NCBI GenBank assembly: GCA_000296795.1
Contig: BAFH01000004.1
Span: 1-64,000 of the forward strand
DNA: 64,000 nucleotides
Direction of reading: 5' to 3'
Source of the DNA: Candidatus Jettenia caeni
GTDB lineage: Bacteria > Planctomycetota > Brocadiia > Brocadiales > Brocadiaceae
The translations under genes and the position numbers were made by a program. How positions within the stretch are numbered: position 1 is the first letter of the stretch; the number at the start of each line of letters is the position of its first letter. This document shows positions 33,728-42,494 of this stretch, piece by piece. The notes beneath the pieces are model-generated. The model was not told the origin of the DNA, did no database searches, and was given only the letters and a program-made list of their open reading frames with translations.

Positions 33728-33878
33728 TGACAGGCAGGTCTTCTGACTTAGCGGATCATCCTACTTGCTGCGCCTTCCCGGAAAACCGTTTAATCAGTTT
33801 AAACGGCTTTCCAGTGGCTCTTGCAACATTCGTCACCGAATACAGCGGCGGTACCGTTCCCTTTTCTCCCATTTGAAA
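33728..33878 (-). promoter_or_regulatory. Cobalamin riboswitch, distal copy of the tandem pair
   Basis: Read on the minus strand: AAAAGGGAACGGTACCGCCGCTGTATTCGGTGACG, B12-box GCCACTGG (complement of 33811-33818), CCGTTTAAACTGATTAAACGG arm, GGGAAGGCGCAGCAAGTAGGATGATCCG and the closing AGTCAGAAGACCTGCCTG. The GGATGATCCG ... GAAGACCTGCCTG part closely matches the riboswitch at 39.7 kb, whereas the CCGTTTAAACGG arm matches the proximal copy. Followed by the terminator at 33631. Confidence 0.92.
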
Positions 33879-34103
33879 CCACAGATGACGCAGATTACAC
33901 AGATAAAAAATGATCAATTTATGGAGTCGTTTAAAATGGGAGTTGGGATTCCCTTTTTATCCCGATGGATATATCGGAATACCTGTATGTATCATTTATA
34001 CGAATATTATGCGCTACACAGCATGCTCCTTTCGGGGTCGTGGAATCACTGAATATTGTTGGTAACAAAACTTTCTAAAATTACACTCGGTATTGAACAA
34101 TTC
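33879..34103. other. Promoter region between cobQ and the tandem riboswitches
   Basis: Should contain the promoter of the receptor operon. Includes a common repeat fragment, ACCACAGATGACGCAGATTACACAGAT (33887-33913). The ORF at 33765-34052 overlaps the riboswitch and is not a gene. No clear terminator for cobQ is visible. Confidence 0.5.
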
Positions 34104-35651
34104 TCACCTATAATTTATTGATGAATTTAACATATCGTATATTACGTCCATATGTATATTCCTGCGGACAATATCGGCCAGTTCGTTGTATCGGTGCTCT
34201 TTTATATTTTTAAAATTTACCTGACAGCCGTCTGATGATGTTAAGCCTTTTTTACATTTCAAATAATTAATAAGTTTTGACCGGAACTCATCATTATCAA
34301 AGATACCGTGGATATAAGTACCTATTACGTTGCCATCGGCAGAAACACTTCCATCCAATACATCTACATCCTCTCCGGCCCGTTCAGCAATTCTTGCAAA
34401 ATATCTAGCAGAATTATGTCCATTATATGTTGTCTCTCCCATATGGATCTCATACCCTGTTAATTCATTATCGGCATGGAACAAACCTTCGTGCTTTAAC
34501 ATACGAGCCTTCACCTGATAGGTATGCTTTTCCCTGGCAAAGGTGGTTATCGTGTTTAACAAACCTAAACCCTGAATACTATCCCTGGATGACTCTACAT
34601 GATATGGATCACGAATTTGCCTTCCCAGCATCTGATATCCACCACAAATACCCATTATCATTGTCCCACATTTTGACAGTTTGATAATCTCTTCAGAAAT
34701 GCTCCTTTCCTGCAGAAACAGTAAATCCTCTATGGTGTTCTTTGTACCTGGAATAACAAGCAAGTCCGGCTTGCCAATATCGTTTGCTCTATCTGCAAAT
34801 CTCAATCTCACATCCTTCTCATGGGTAAATATATTGAAATCCGTGAAATTTGATATGCGGGGCAGTTTGATTACTGCAATATCAATATCATAATGCTCTT
34901 TATTGATATCATTACCGTTGTTATACTCAAGCGATACGGAATCTTCGTCATCTATACTCAGGTTGTGGATATAAGGAATTACACCAACAACGGGCTTATT
35001 GATACGACTTTCAAGCATATCGAGTCCGGGCTTTAATATGCTCTTGTCTCCCCTGAATTTGTTAAAAACAACACCTCTCACGAGATTTCTCTCATCCGCA
35101 GTTAATAATTCCAATGTCCCGACAATCCATGCGAAAGCGCCGCCCCGGTCAATATCTGTTACCAGTAATACAGGGGCTGATGCCATCCGTGCCATACCCA
35201 TATTCACAATGTCGCCGTCCTTCAGATTTATTTCGGCAGGGCTTCCCGCTCCTTCAATAACAATAATATCGAATTCAGTTCTTAAGGTATCATAGACTTC
35301 TTGTACGATTGAAATAAATTCATTCTTTTTTTGATAATATTCCTTAGCTGTCATATTCCCTACCGGCTTACCCATAAGAATAACCTGGGAACCGCAGTCT
35401 CCGGTAGGTTTCAGGAGTATCGGGTTCATCTCCACCCTGGGGAGAACACCTGCTGCTTCTGCTTGTGCTACTTGCGCCCTTCCCATTTCTTTCCCGTCTT
35501 TCGTTACAAATGAGTTTAAGGCCATATTTTGGGCTTTAAACGGCGCAACCCGATACCCATCTTGTTTCAGGATACGGCACAGGGCGCATACGAAAATACT
35601 CTTACCCACATGAGATCCCGTACCCTGTACCATAATGGATTTATTTTTCAT
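34104..35651 (-). CDS. cobQ: Cobyric acid synthase
   Basis: 515 residues. Amidates four side-chain carboxylates of adenosylcobyrinate a,c-diamide using glutamine and ATP, giving adenosylcobyric acid. Synthetase half: P-loop GTGSHVGKS (about 11-19), FKAQNMALNSFVT, ILLKPTGDCGSQVILMGK and IEGAGSPAEINL. Glutaminase half: nucleophile Cys in MGICGGYQMLG (about 330) and His in GTYIHGIFDND. Starts 11 bases inside cobD, so it is translationally coupled, and is the last gene of the cbiM-cobQ operon. The symbol cbiP is equally apt because oxygen dependence of the pathway cannot be judged from this gene. Confidence 0.95.
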   Translation of the reverse strand: MKNKSIMVQGTGSHVGKSIFVCALCRILKQDGYRVAPFKAQNMALNSFVTKDGKEMGRAQVAQAEAAGVLPRVEMNPILLKPTGDCGSQVILMGKPVGNMTAKEYYQKKNEFISIVQEVYDTLRTEFDIIVIEGAGSPAEINLKDGDIVNMGMARMASAPVLLVTDIDRGGAFAWIVGTLELLTADERNLVRGVVFNKFRGDKSILKPGLDMLESRINKPVVGVIPYIHNLSIDDEDSVSLEYNNGNDINKEHYDIDIAVIKLPRISNFTDFNIFTHEKDVRLRFADRANDIGKPDLLVIPGTKNTIEDLLFLQERSISEEIIKLSKCGTMIMGICGGYQMLGRQIRDPYHVESSRDSIQGLGLLNTITTFAREKHTYQVKARMLKHEGLFHADNELTGYEIHMGETTYNGHNSARYFARIAERAGEDVDVLDGSVSADGNVIGTYIHGIFDNDEFRSKLINYLKCKKGLTSSDGCQVNFKNIKEHRYNELADIVRRNIHMDVIYDMLNSSINYR

Positions 35652-36735
35652 ATACGTTTTTCATTGCCGTAATGAGCCGCTCATTTTCTTCTCTTGTCCT
35701 CACTGCCACCCGAAAATACTTATCGCTGAGTCCCGTAAAGTTAGAGCAATCGCGAATGGCAATGCCGTACTCCAATAATTGTTCACGCAACAGAGAAGAG
35801 GTCATATCCCTTTTCTTAATCTTAACAAGGATATAATTAGCCGTGGGTTCATACGGCACAAGCCCATGGATACCCGTCAATTCGTTCAATAAAAATACCC
35901 GTTCTTTCAGCATAAATTCCCTGCTTCTGGAAATGAACGCTTCATCTTCCAGGGCAGCCAGAGCAGCGCATTGGGCAAGGGCATTTACCGACCACGGCTC
36001 CTTGTATTTCATCATCTGTTTCACCAAGTCCGCATGGGCAACCAAATATCCGATTCTCAGGCCAGGGAAACCGTAGAATTTTGTAAGCGATCTGACCACT
36101 ATCAAATTACGCAGCATGCCTGCCTCGTGGATAACATGGTATCTTTCAGGCTCATCAACAAAATCTATAAACGCCTCATCTATAACAAATGTTATATCGT
36201 GATGCCGCCTTATCATATCCAGAAGAACAGTCTTTTCTATCAACAGTCCTGTAGGATTATTGGGATTACACAAAAAGACTATCCCTGCCTTGTTATCACG
36301 AAAATACTCCTGGCGATATTCAAAGCGAAAATCATCCTCTTCCTTCAATACATGATGAGTTACTCCCGTGTGGCTGCACTGTAATGCCTCGGCAAACTCG
36401 CTAAAGGTAGGTTGAAAAATAATCCCCCGTGCCGGTTGTAACGAGCGGGGGATGAGGTAAAATAATTCCGTAGAACCGTTCCCTACAATAATCTCATCAG
36501 CAAGATGTCCAATCTTCCGGGCAATATATTCCCGTAAGCTGGAACAGTCAATATCAGGATAATGTACGATATCATCAAAATTTTCCCCTATGACCTTTCG
36601 GACATTTTCCGGATATCCAAGAGGATTAATACTTGCGCTAAAGTCGAGGATGCCATGGTTTCTCTTCTGTACGCTAACGTTGCCGTTCACATAATCCGTA
36701 ATAGGTTTTATATCCCCGCCGTGGCCTTTAAACAT
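35641..36735 (-). CDS. cobD: L-threonine-O-3-phosphate decarboxylase (CobD), PLP-dependent
   Basis: Fold-type I aminotransferase relative that makes (R)-1-aminopropan-2-ol phosphate, the linker of the cobalamin nucleotide loop. The N-terminal HGGD motif (MFKGHGGDIKPI), DFSASINPLGYPENVR, YPDIDCSSLRE, FLCNPNNPTG, FVIDEAFIDF and the PLP-lysine region SLTKFYGFPGLRIGY are as in CobD and its HisC relatives. The operon context (cobQ, cbi genes) favours CobD over HisC. The longest ORF starts at 36774 and overlaps the ATPase gene; the ATG at 36735 begins just before the conserved HGG and is preferred, though its ribosome binding site is weak. Confidence 0.88.
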   Translation of the reverse strand: MFKGHGGDIKPITDYVNGNVSVQKRNHGILDFSASINPLGYPENVRKVIGENFDDIVHYPDIDCSSLREYIARKIGHLADEIIVGNGSTELFYLIPRSLQPARGIIFQPTFSEFAEALQCSHTGVTHHVLKEEDDFRFEYRQEYFRDNKAGIVFLCNPNNPTGLLIEKTVLLDMIRRHHDITFVIDEAFIDFVDEPERYHVIHEAGMLRNLIVVRSLTKFYGFPGLRIGYLVAHADLVKQMMKYKEPWSVNALAQCAALAALEDEAFISRSREFMLKERVFLLNELTGIHGLVPYEPTANYILVKIKKRDMTSSLLREQLLEYGIAIRDCSNFTGLSDKYFRVAVRTREENERLITAMKNVYEK

Positions 36736-36743
36736 AATTTCTT

Positions 36744-37598
36744 TCAGGAAGATGCCGTATGAGAATTCATACATAACTTATCTATCAAAAATTTTCTTGC
36801 CTCTCCTACCGTAAGTGGCAAGCTGCTCATAGAGACATTATTTTCGTCTCTTAAAAGCTGCATTAACTGCGCAATTTGAGGAAGTTCCAGACAAGCCGCT
36901 TTTATCTCATCGGTATTTGAAAATACCTGTTCAGGAGTGCCCGCTCTGAGCACATTACCATGGCGCATAATTGCTAACCTGTCCATATACACCGGCACTA
37001 AATCGACGGTATTTGTTGCCATAATGATGGTAATGCCATGCTTCCTGTTCAACTCTTTCAGCAAGGTCATAATAGAAGTCACACCGGCGGGGTCAAGCCC
37101 GCAAGTAGGCTCATCCAAAACAAGTATCTCCGGTCTCATTGCAAGTACCCCGGCAATACAAATCCGCTTCTTTTGCCCGAAACTTAAGGCATCGATTGCC
37201 CTGTCTGCATATGGCGCCATACCTACCAGCGATAATGCTTCATCTACCCTGTGGATAATCTCCTTTTTTGAGAGATCCAGATTCATCGGTCCAAACGCTA
37301 TGTCATCCCATACTGACGGAGCAAACAACTGATCATTTGGGTCCTGGAATACGATACCCACTCGTTGAAATATTTCTCTGGTTGAATAGTGAGCCAAAGG
37401 CTTTTGCTCAAGCAGTATCTCTCCTGACCGGGGTTTTAAGAGACCATTGAGGTGTTTTAACAGGGTTGTTTTTCCCGATCCATTCGGACCCAGTACAGCT
37501 AAAAATTCCCCTTTCACAATATCCATACAAGCGCCCTGTAATGCCTGTATTCCATCGTGATAGTGGTACCGTATATTTCTGATTTGCATTATTACCAT
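36744..37598 (-). CDS. cbiO: Cobalt ECF/ABC transporter ATPase
   Basis: ABC ATPase energising cobalt uptake. Walker A GPNGSGKTT, Q-loop VFQDPNDQLFAPSV (with the CbiO-type NDQLF), signature LSFGQKKR and Walker B ILVLDEPTCGLDP are all present. Two candidate ATGs (37598 and 37589) lie across the cbiQ stop codon (GTATGGTAATAATG), so translation is coupled to cbiQ; an upstream extension to 37679 is an overlap artefact. With the permease and CbiM below it forms the CbiMNQO importer. Confidence 0.93.
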   Translation of the reverse strand: MVIMQIRNIRYHYHDGIQALQGACMDIVKGEFLAVLGPNGSGKTTLLKHLNGLLKPRSGEILLEQKPLAHYSTREIFQRVGIVFQDPNDQLFAPSVWDDIAFGPMNLDLSKKEIIHRVDEALSLVGMAPYADRAIDALSFGQKKRICIAGVLAMRPEILVLDEPTCGLDPAGVTSIMTLLKELNRKHGITIIMATNTVDLVPVYMDRLAIMRHGNVLRAGTPEQVFSNTDEIKAACLELPQIAQLMQLLRDENNVSMSSLPLTVGEARKFLIDKLCMNSHTASS

Positions 37599-38380
37599 AC
37601 GGGTATAGTCCCTGCGTAAACAAGAAAAGGTGCAAGAAAAAGTATTCCTGTCGTAAAGAGATATTCTCTTTTTCTCCACGGCGATAAGTTTACCATCAAT
37701 ATACCATCTCCTTTATAACCCCTTACCTGCATAGCCTCATAGGTTCGCTCTGATCTTTCAAAGGCACGGATAATAAGCATGCCTCCCAATATTCCAAACG
37801 ATTGTATCGTCTTCTTCCACGATGCATGACCAAGCCGCGATTTTTGAGCAATCCATATTGTGGCAACTTCATCCAGAAACAGGAAAATATAACGGTACAT
37901 AAAAGACAATAATTCAATAACGGTATCGGGTATACGGAACCATTTCAGACCAGTACACAGATGACGTATTGTTGTAGTAAAAGAGAGGAGCATTACGAGT
38001 GAAACACCACCAAGCACCTTGGAACAGATATGGATCCCGCTCCACAACCCTTCTTCTTTCAAAGCCACTTTGTATCCGATGAATGAAAAGGACATCCACA
38101 CCCTCTCGCCCTCATGCAAGCCCTTCATAAGCAGAATGAAAATCGCCAATAACATCGGCAGGAGTAAGTTCCGAAGTATTACAGGAAAAGGAACTTTTAC
38201 AGAAAGGACCAAAACAAACGATGTGAAAAGAAAAAATAATGGGACAGAGATATTCTTTGCCAATACATTTATCGAAAGTAATGAAATGATATACAACAAC
38301 TTTACGCGTATATCAACCCTTGTTAACCAATTATTTTTGCGTGCATATACTTCAGAAAAGGTATGGTGTAAAAATCCCAT
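37592..38380 (-). CDS. cbiQ: Cobalt ECF transporter transmembrane protein
   Basis: 262 residues. The T-component/CbiQ family is seen in the N-terminal RVDIRVKLLYIISLLSINVLA (conserved D-R-K pattern), multiple hydrophobic segments, the coupling-helix region RYIFLFLDEVATIW and RAFERSERTYEAMQVRGYKG with the A-R-G signature that docks on the ATPase. Its stop overlaps the cbiO start. Sits 65 bases after the CbiN-like gene. Confidence 0.93.
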   Translation of the reverse strand: MGFLHHTFSEVYARKNNWLTRVDIRVKLLYIISLLSINVLAKNISVPLFFLFTSFVLVLSVKVPFPVILRNLLLPMLLAIFILLMKGLHEGERVWMSFSFIGYKVALKEEGLWSGIHICSKVLGGVSLVMLLSFTTTIRHLCTGLKWFRIPDTVIELLSFMYRYIFLFLDEVATIWIAQKSRLGHASWKKTIQSFGILGGMLIIRAFERSERTYEAMQVRGYKGDGILMVNLSPWRKREYLFTTGILFLAPFLVYAGTIPVW

Positions 38381-38445
38381 CAGCCCACGGCTCCACTAAA
38401 TTAAGTTGGGTTTTAAAAGACAAAATTCAATGACATTTCTTTACA

Positions 38446-38742
38446 TTACTTCTCATAAAAAAGCTTACGTACATTAAAACCGATAATAAATCCACCGATC
38501 ACTCCGGAAATAGTAAATACAAAAAGGAGCAAATCACCTTTATCGGTATTGATATAAGGGTCGCGTGGGGGATGACCGTACTTCGTTGCATATTTACCCA
38601 CGATACTTACATCAATACCCGTCCAGACCTCGTCTTCTGCTTGTGTTGGAGTTGCCCCTCCATCTGTTTTTCCCTGACGTTCCTCTGCAAATACTGCCCC
38701 GGATAACGGTATGCAGAGTATAAAAACAAGAAAGAGGTTCAT
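38446..38742 (-). CDS. CbiN-like small component of the cobalt transporter
   Basis: 98 residues from the chosen start: N-terminal signal/TM segment (MNLFLVFILCIPLSGAVFAEE), a periplasmic stretch with VWTGIDVSIVGKYATKYG and PRDPYINTDKGDLL, and a C-terminal TM (LLFVFTISGVIGGFIIGFNV) ending in a short basic tail. Two helices flanking a roughly 50-residue outer loop, and the position between cbiM and cbiQ, match CbiN, but the sequence is not an obvious CbiN, so I leave the symbol blank. An ATG 30 bases upstream would overlap cbiM; the ATG at 38742 lies 4 bases after the cbiM stop with CAGG upstream. Confidence 0.75.
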   Translation of the reverse strand: MNLFLVFILCIPLSGAVFAEERQGKTDGGATPTQAEDEVWTGIDVSIVGKYATKYGHPPRDPYINTDKGDLLLFVFTISGVIGGFIIGFNVRKLFYEK

Positions 38743-38746
38743 CGTC

Positions 38747-39442
38747 TTATACCTGAATCGGTTTTGTATCATCCCTGATTATCCCGAGATTTAACAAAAT
38801 ACCCGGTCTTCTTTTATAAATAAAGACCAGCACAAAGCCCACTACAATACCCTCAACAATACAAAGAACCCCTTGCGAGGTCATCATAAACATCCCGAAA
38901 ATCTCTGCAACCGCTCTAAAAAATGATCCTCCTTTATAAATCACAAGCAATCCTAATTCAAGAGAAGTACCGAAATACGTAAACAGGTCGGAAATTACTC
39001 CGGCCAGAAACCCGCACCAAAACAAACTCAATCCGCATCGCTGCGCTGTTTTAAACGCAAAGTAACCGGAAAAAGAGCCCAGAATACCCATGGAAAAGAC
39101 ATTTCCACCGAGGGTTGTTAATCCGCCATGAGCAAGAAATAAGGCTTGAATAAGTAACGCAATAGCCGCTATAAAAACACTCACAAAAGGTCCTAATAAC
39201 ACCGCACTCATACCAGTGCCACAAGGATGAGATGTCGCCATTCCATTCAGGGCAATTACCGGAATGGGAAAGCATGAGAAGACAAATACAGCCGCTCCCA
39301 GCATGCCTGTCAAAGGCAGATACCCGGGTACCGTTTTTTTCTTTCGTTTTACCTGATATATTCCAACTCCCACAAAAGGGGCTGATACAGCAAACCATGT
39401 AAAAACCCATTGAGGAGGCAAAATTCCCTCTGTTATATGCAT
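38747..39442 (-). CDS. cbiM: Cobalt-specific substrate-capture protein CbiM
   Basis: 231 residues from the chosen start. Begins MHITEGILPPQWV: in CbiM/NikM the N-terminal Met and His2 coordinate the metal, so the start must be here; the longer ORF to 39496 is excluded on this ground and because it would run into the terminator. About seven TM helices; conserved NGMATSHPCGTGMSAVLLGPF and HGGLTTLGGNVFSMG. AAGG lies 8 bases upstream. First gene of the cobalt/cobalamin operon, directly downstream of a cobalamin riboswitch and terminator. Confidence 0.95.
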   Translation of the reverse strand: MHITEGILPPQWVFTWFAVSAPFVGVGIYQVKRKKKTVPGYLPLTGMLGAAVFVFSCFPIPVIALNGMATSHPCGTGMSAVLLGPFVSVFIAAIALLIQALFLAHGGLTTLGGNVFSMGILGSFSGYFAFKTAQRCGLSLFWCGFLAGVISDLFTYFGTSLELGLLVIYKGGSFFRAVAEIFGMFMMTSQGVLCIVEGIVVGFVLVFIYKRRPGILLNLGIIRDDTKPIQV

Positions 39443-39486
39443 AGCGTATACCTTTTCCAAATATAAAATTACTCCGTATAAAAACA

Positions 39487-39521
39487 AAAAACCCATATCC
39501 TCCCGGAGAAGATATGGGTTT
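39487..39521 (-). terminator. Riboswitch-associated intrinsic terminator before cbiM
   Basis: Minus strand: AAAACCCATATC-TTCTCCGGGAG-GATATGGGTTTTTTG. A 10-11-bp stem with a T-run, ending about 45 bases before the cbiM start. Probable expression platform of the riboswitch at 39.7 kb. Confidence 0.9.
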
Positions 39522-39697
39522 TATTTTATACGCATGGGCAACCTAAAACGCCCATAAGACATACAATGAGAAACCACAAACTGCGCAGATAACACAAAAA
39601 ACCTGCCTCAAATTCTTAGCCGGCCATGCAATCTGGAATTTACAGCCACTCTTATACCCTTCACCTTCTTTACCATCGAAGACTACGTGAAGCAATT

Positions 39698-39858
39698 ACA
39701 GGCAGGTCTTCTGGCTCCCGGATCATCCTACTTATCACTCCTTCCCATCCTGTTTTATCCAGGACAGTGGCACTGTGATTTTCGTTCCCGGCTACAGCGG
39801 CGGGTCCGCTCCTCATCCCATTTCATGAAACAGGACATGGATTCCCTTTTACTCATCC
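39698..39858 (-). promoter_or_regulatory. Cobalamin riboswitch controlling the cbiM operon
   Basis: Minus strand: AAAAGGGAATCC, GAGGAGCGGACCCGCCGCTGTAGCCGGGAACGA, B12-box GTGCCACTG (complement around 39765-39773), ATGGGAAGGAGTGATAAGTAGGATGATCCGGGAGCC and closing AGAAGACCTGCCTG. About 175 bases separate it from the terminator; that stretch contains a purine-rich GTAAAGAAGGTGAAG also seen after the distal receptor riboswitch. Confidence 0.92.
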
Positions 39859-40447
39859 ACATACCTGTGGAGAATAACCTGTAATTATGTAATTAGATTT
39901 ATCATAAAAAGAACATCGTACAGTACGTTGAGCAATTCTACTTTAGGTATTTGATATTTGTCAACCAAAAATAATTCTTATTGCGGGAAAAGTATGAAAG
40001 CAGTAACAGAATACCTATTTATTTTTCCTTTGATTCTCCAGGATAAGAAGTATAAAATACTGCCTAAAAAACAGGCATTCCAAGGTTTAAAATGAGAATT
40101 TTATATCATTAATTTTTTGACTATTTTCTCATGAGGATACCTTTTGGCATCATCATGAAAAACAGTGCTGATGCAGGGCAAGGCTTCAGCATTGCTTCCC
40201 CCGCCTGAATATGTGCACGGGGATGGCAACCCGAAAGGGTTGCCCTGCAGAATTGAAGCACAACTCCCTTTGTCTCCTTTATTGAGGGAAGTTTTTTTAA
40301 GTACCTATAGATTTGCGAAACTACCACAAAATTCCTGTATCTATACCTGTACAATGAATTTACTATACTTCGGCGGATTTTTATTCTTTCACTGATTCAA
40401 TCGTTCCTGATTGAATCAAAATTTTTAGTTAGGGGAAACATATTATT
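39859..40447. other. Divergent intergenic region
   Basis: Promoters for the cbiM operon (minus) and the mltA remnant (plus). A bipartite repeat, GCAGGGCAAGGCTTCAGC...GGCAACCCGAAAGGGTTGCCCTGC (40169-40249), is the only recognisable element; the ORFs over it on both strands are not genes. Confidence 0.55.
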
Positions 40448-41597
40448 ATGAAATCAAAAAGGTATATTTTTAAAGGTTTGCTGTCATTGATACTTTTATT
40501 CACAATTTTGGGATCAGGTTGTGCAATGTTTAAGAAGAGACCCCATCTTGTGCCCAGAGAATCCGGCGATACACTGGTAGAAATTACCGATCCAAAATTA
40601 CTCCCTGATTTTAAAGATGATTACAGCAGACATACTCTTTTAAATTCAATAGATAATAGCCTGAACTACTTTAAGAAGGTTAAGTTCAATCCTCATGGTT
40701 TCCGTATGGCAGAATTCTCAAATCAAAATCTGGAAGACACCTTAAGACTCTTTCGGGAAGGCCTTGTTAACAGCCAAAATACAGAAGATCTTAATGAATT
40801 TATCATCAAAAACTTCAGGGTCTTTCAGGCTATAGGGGGAAAAATATGAAGGTCAGGTACATTTTACTGGTTATGGAACTCCTATTTATGATGGGAATCT
40901 TACACCAACAGGAGAATTTCGTTACCCTCTGTATAAAGTTCCGGCCGATTTCAGAAAACCGTACTATACACGACGTGAAATTGAGGAACGAAATCTCCTG
41001 CGAGGAAATGAAATTGCCTATCTGAAGTCAAAACTCGACGTCTACCTTATTCAAGTGCAGGGTTCAGGACAAATCAAGCTCCCATCAGGAGAAAAGATCT
41101 ATGTAGGATACGGAGCCGATTCCGGCCACAAATATACCAGTCTTGGACGTCTCCTCGTTATGGATGGAAAAATTCCGGAAGAGGATTTGACCCTTTCTAA
41201 TCTTATACAATACTTTGAGCAACATCCCGATGAGTTGGATTCCTATCTTAAGAAAAACGATCGCTATATCTTTTTTAAAGTGGTAAACTACACCGTTCCT
41301 TACGGTTCCATAGGAGTGCCCGTCACCCCTATGAGGAGTATTGCTACAGATAAGACGGTTTTCCCTGCGGGGGGACTGGCCTTTGCTGTTATCGAACCAA
41401 AAAAATCGGAAGGATTCTGGCAGTTCCGGAAGAAAAAAGGACCTGAAAAATCCTTCTTCGCTTTAGATCAGGATACAGGAAGTGCAATTCAGACTGCCGC
41501 CAGAGCCGATGTTTACTTTGGAATCGGCAACCAGGCAATGTCTGAAGCAGGAGATTTAAATTCTTATGGCCAGCTCTATTACCTTTTAAGGCGGTAG
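40448..41597 (+). pseudogene. mltA: Frameshifted membrane-bound lytic murein transglycosylase A
   Basis: Two reading frames make one MltA. Part 1 (40448-40849): lipoprotein signal with lipobox GSGC, then the N-terminal domain ending ...FRVFQAIGGK. Part 2 (open from 40845 to 41597 in another frame) continues YEGQVHFTGYGTPIYDG..., YLIQVQGSGQI, PVTPMRSIATDKTVFPAGGLAF and the 3D domain DTGSAIQTAARADVYFGIGNQA with its catalytic-type Asp. The break is at GGGGGAAAAA (40835-40844): removing one G or A joins the frames without losing residues. It may be a genuine inactivation, slippage correction during expression, or a sequencing error in a homopolymer. An internal ATG at 41055 could only give a truncated protein. 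Confidence 0.88.
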
Positions 41598-41607
41598 ATT
41601 TCTTTGC

Positions 41608-41637
41608 TTGACATAAATCATAGGTATTCGCTATAAT
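41608..41637 (+). promoter_or_regulatory. Sigma70-type promoter of the hemerythrin operon
   Basis: TTGACA at 41608-41613 and TATAAT at 41632-41637 with an 18-base spacer, both perfect hexamers. TTGAC-ATAA-ATCAT overlapping the -35 resembles a CRP/FNR-family half-conserved palindrome, and an AT-rich palindrome (ATTATGATTATAAT) follows the -10. Regulation by an FNR/NnrR-like factor is only a suggestion. Confidence 0.75.
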
Positions 41638-41696
41638 TTCAATTTAGATTATGATTATAATTTAGCATTGAAACCCCTAACATAAGGAGGATCTTT

Positions 41697-42494
41697 TTGG
41701 ACAAAGTACTAAATAAAGAGATAAAACAAATCATCGATACCTATCCGGAAGTAGGTCGTATTCTTGATGAATACGGTATCGGTTGTGTTCCCTGCTCAGT
41801 GGGAAGCTGTCTTCTCAAAGATGTAGTTGGAATCCACAATCTTGATCCTCAGCAAGAAGCTACGTTGATGTACAGAATAGAAAAAGCCATCTATCCGGAA
41901 CGGGATGTTCCCGAACCTAAGGTAGATCTGACAAAAAAATCAGCCCCAAAGAAAATCAGCTATTCACCACCGGTCAAAAAACTTGTGGATGAACATGTAC
42001 TCATTAAGCGGCTCCTGGCTCTAATACCCTCTATTGTAGAGTATATTGAAACAAGTATTAAAGTAGATAAGGATTTGGTTTTAAAATGTGTAGACTTTAT
42101 CCGTACGTATGCAGACAAATACCATCATATGAAAGAAGAGGATATCTTGTTTAAATACGTTGATGATAAAGCGGAAATTATCCAGGTTATGTTTAAGGAT
42201 CACGATATAGGAAGAGGCCATATACGGCAAGTTGTTGAAGGCGCTGAAAAGGGCAATAAGGCTCAGATTAAAGAACATATTCTTGCTTATAGGGACCTAT
42301 TGACACAACATATTAAAAAGGAAGACGAGATTCTTTATCCGTGGATCGATCGCCAGCTATCCGTAACGCAGGTTGGTGAAATGTTCCGAAAGTGTAATGA
42401 AGCAGATGCCTCAGTGGGAGATGAACTGCCGAGGAAGTATGAGAGGTTTATTGTTGAATTAGAAGAAAAATTTTTACAGGAGGTTACAAAATGA
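41697..42494 (+). CDS. Hemerythrin HHE domain protein
   Basis: 265 residues. The N-terminal about 75 residues include a GIGCVPCSVGSCLLKDVV motif with three Cys, similar to DUF1858/DUF542-like modules. The C-terminal domain (about 98-225) is a four-helix hemerythrin-like bundle with di-iron ligands visible as HVLIKRL, KYHHMKEEDILF, DHDIGRGHIRQV and HIKKEDEILYP. Such proteins sense or buffer O2, NO or iron. Start codon is TTG (41697), supported by AAGGAGG 6 bases upstream. Overlaps the next gene by ATGA, so they are coupled. Its own strong promoter lies just upstream. Confidence 0.88.
   Translation: MDKVLNKEIKQIIDTYPEVGRILDEYGIGCVPCSVGSCLLKDVVGIHNLDPQQEATLMYRIEKAIYPERDVPEPKVDLTKKSAPKKISYSPPVKKLVDEHVLIKRLLALIPSIVEYIETSIKVDKDLVLKCVDFIRTYADKYHHMKEEDILFKYVDDKAEIIQVMFKDHDIGRGHIRQVVEGAEKGNKAQIKEHILAYRDLLTQHIKKEDEILYPWIDRQLSVTQVGEMFRKCNEADASVGDELPRKYERFIVELEEKFLQEVTK

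Noticed and set aside
33765-34052. 95-codon plus-strand ORF
   Set aside because: Antisense to the distal riboswitch and its promoter region; no coding evidence.
41055-41597. Stand-alone small MltA-like gene starting at ATG 41055
   Set aside because: The same frame is open back to 40845 and encodes conserved MltA sequence, so the ORF is the second half of a frameshifted gene.
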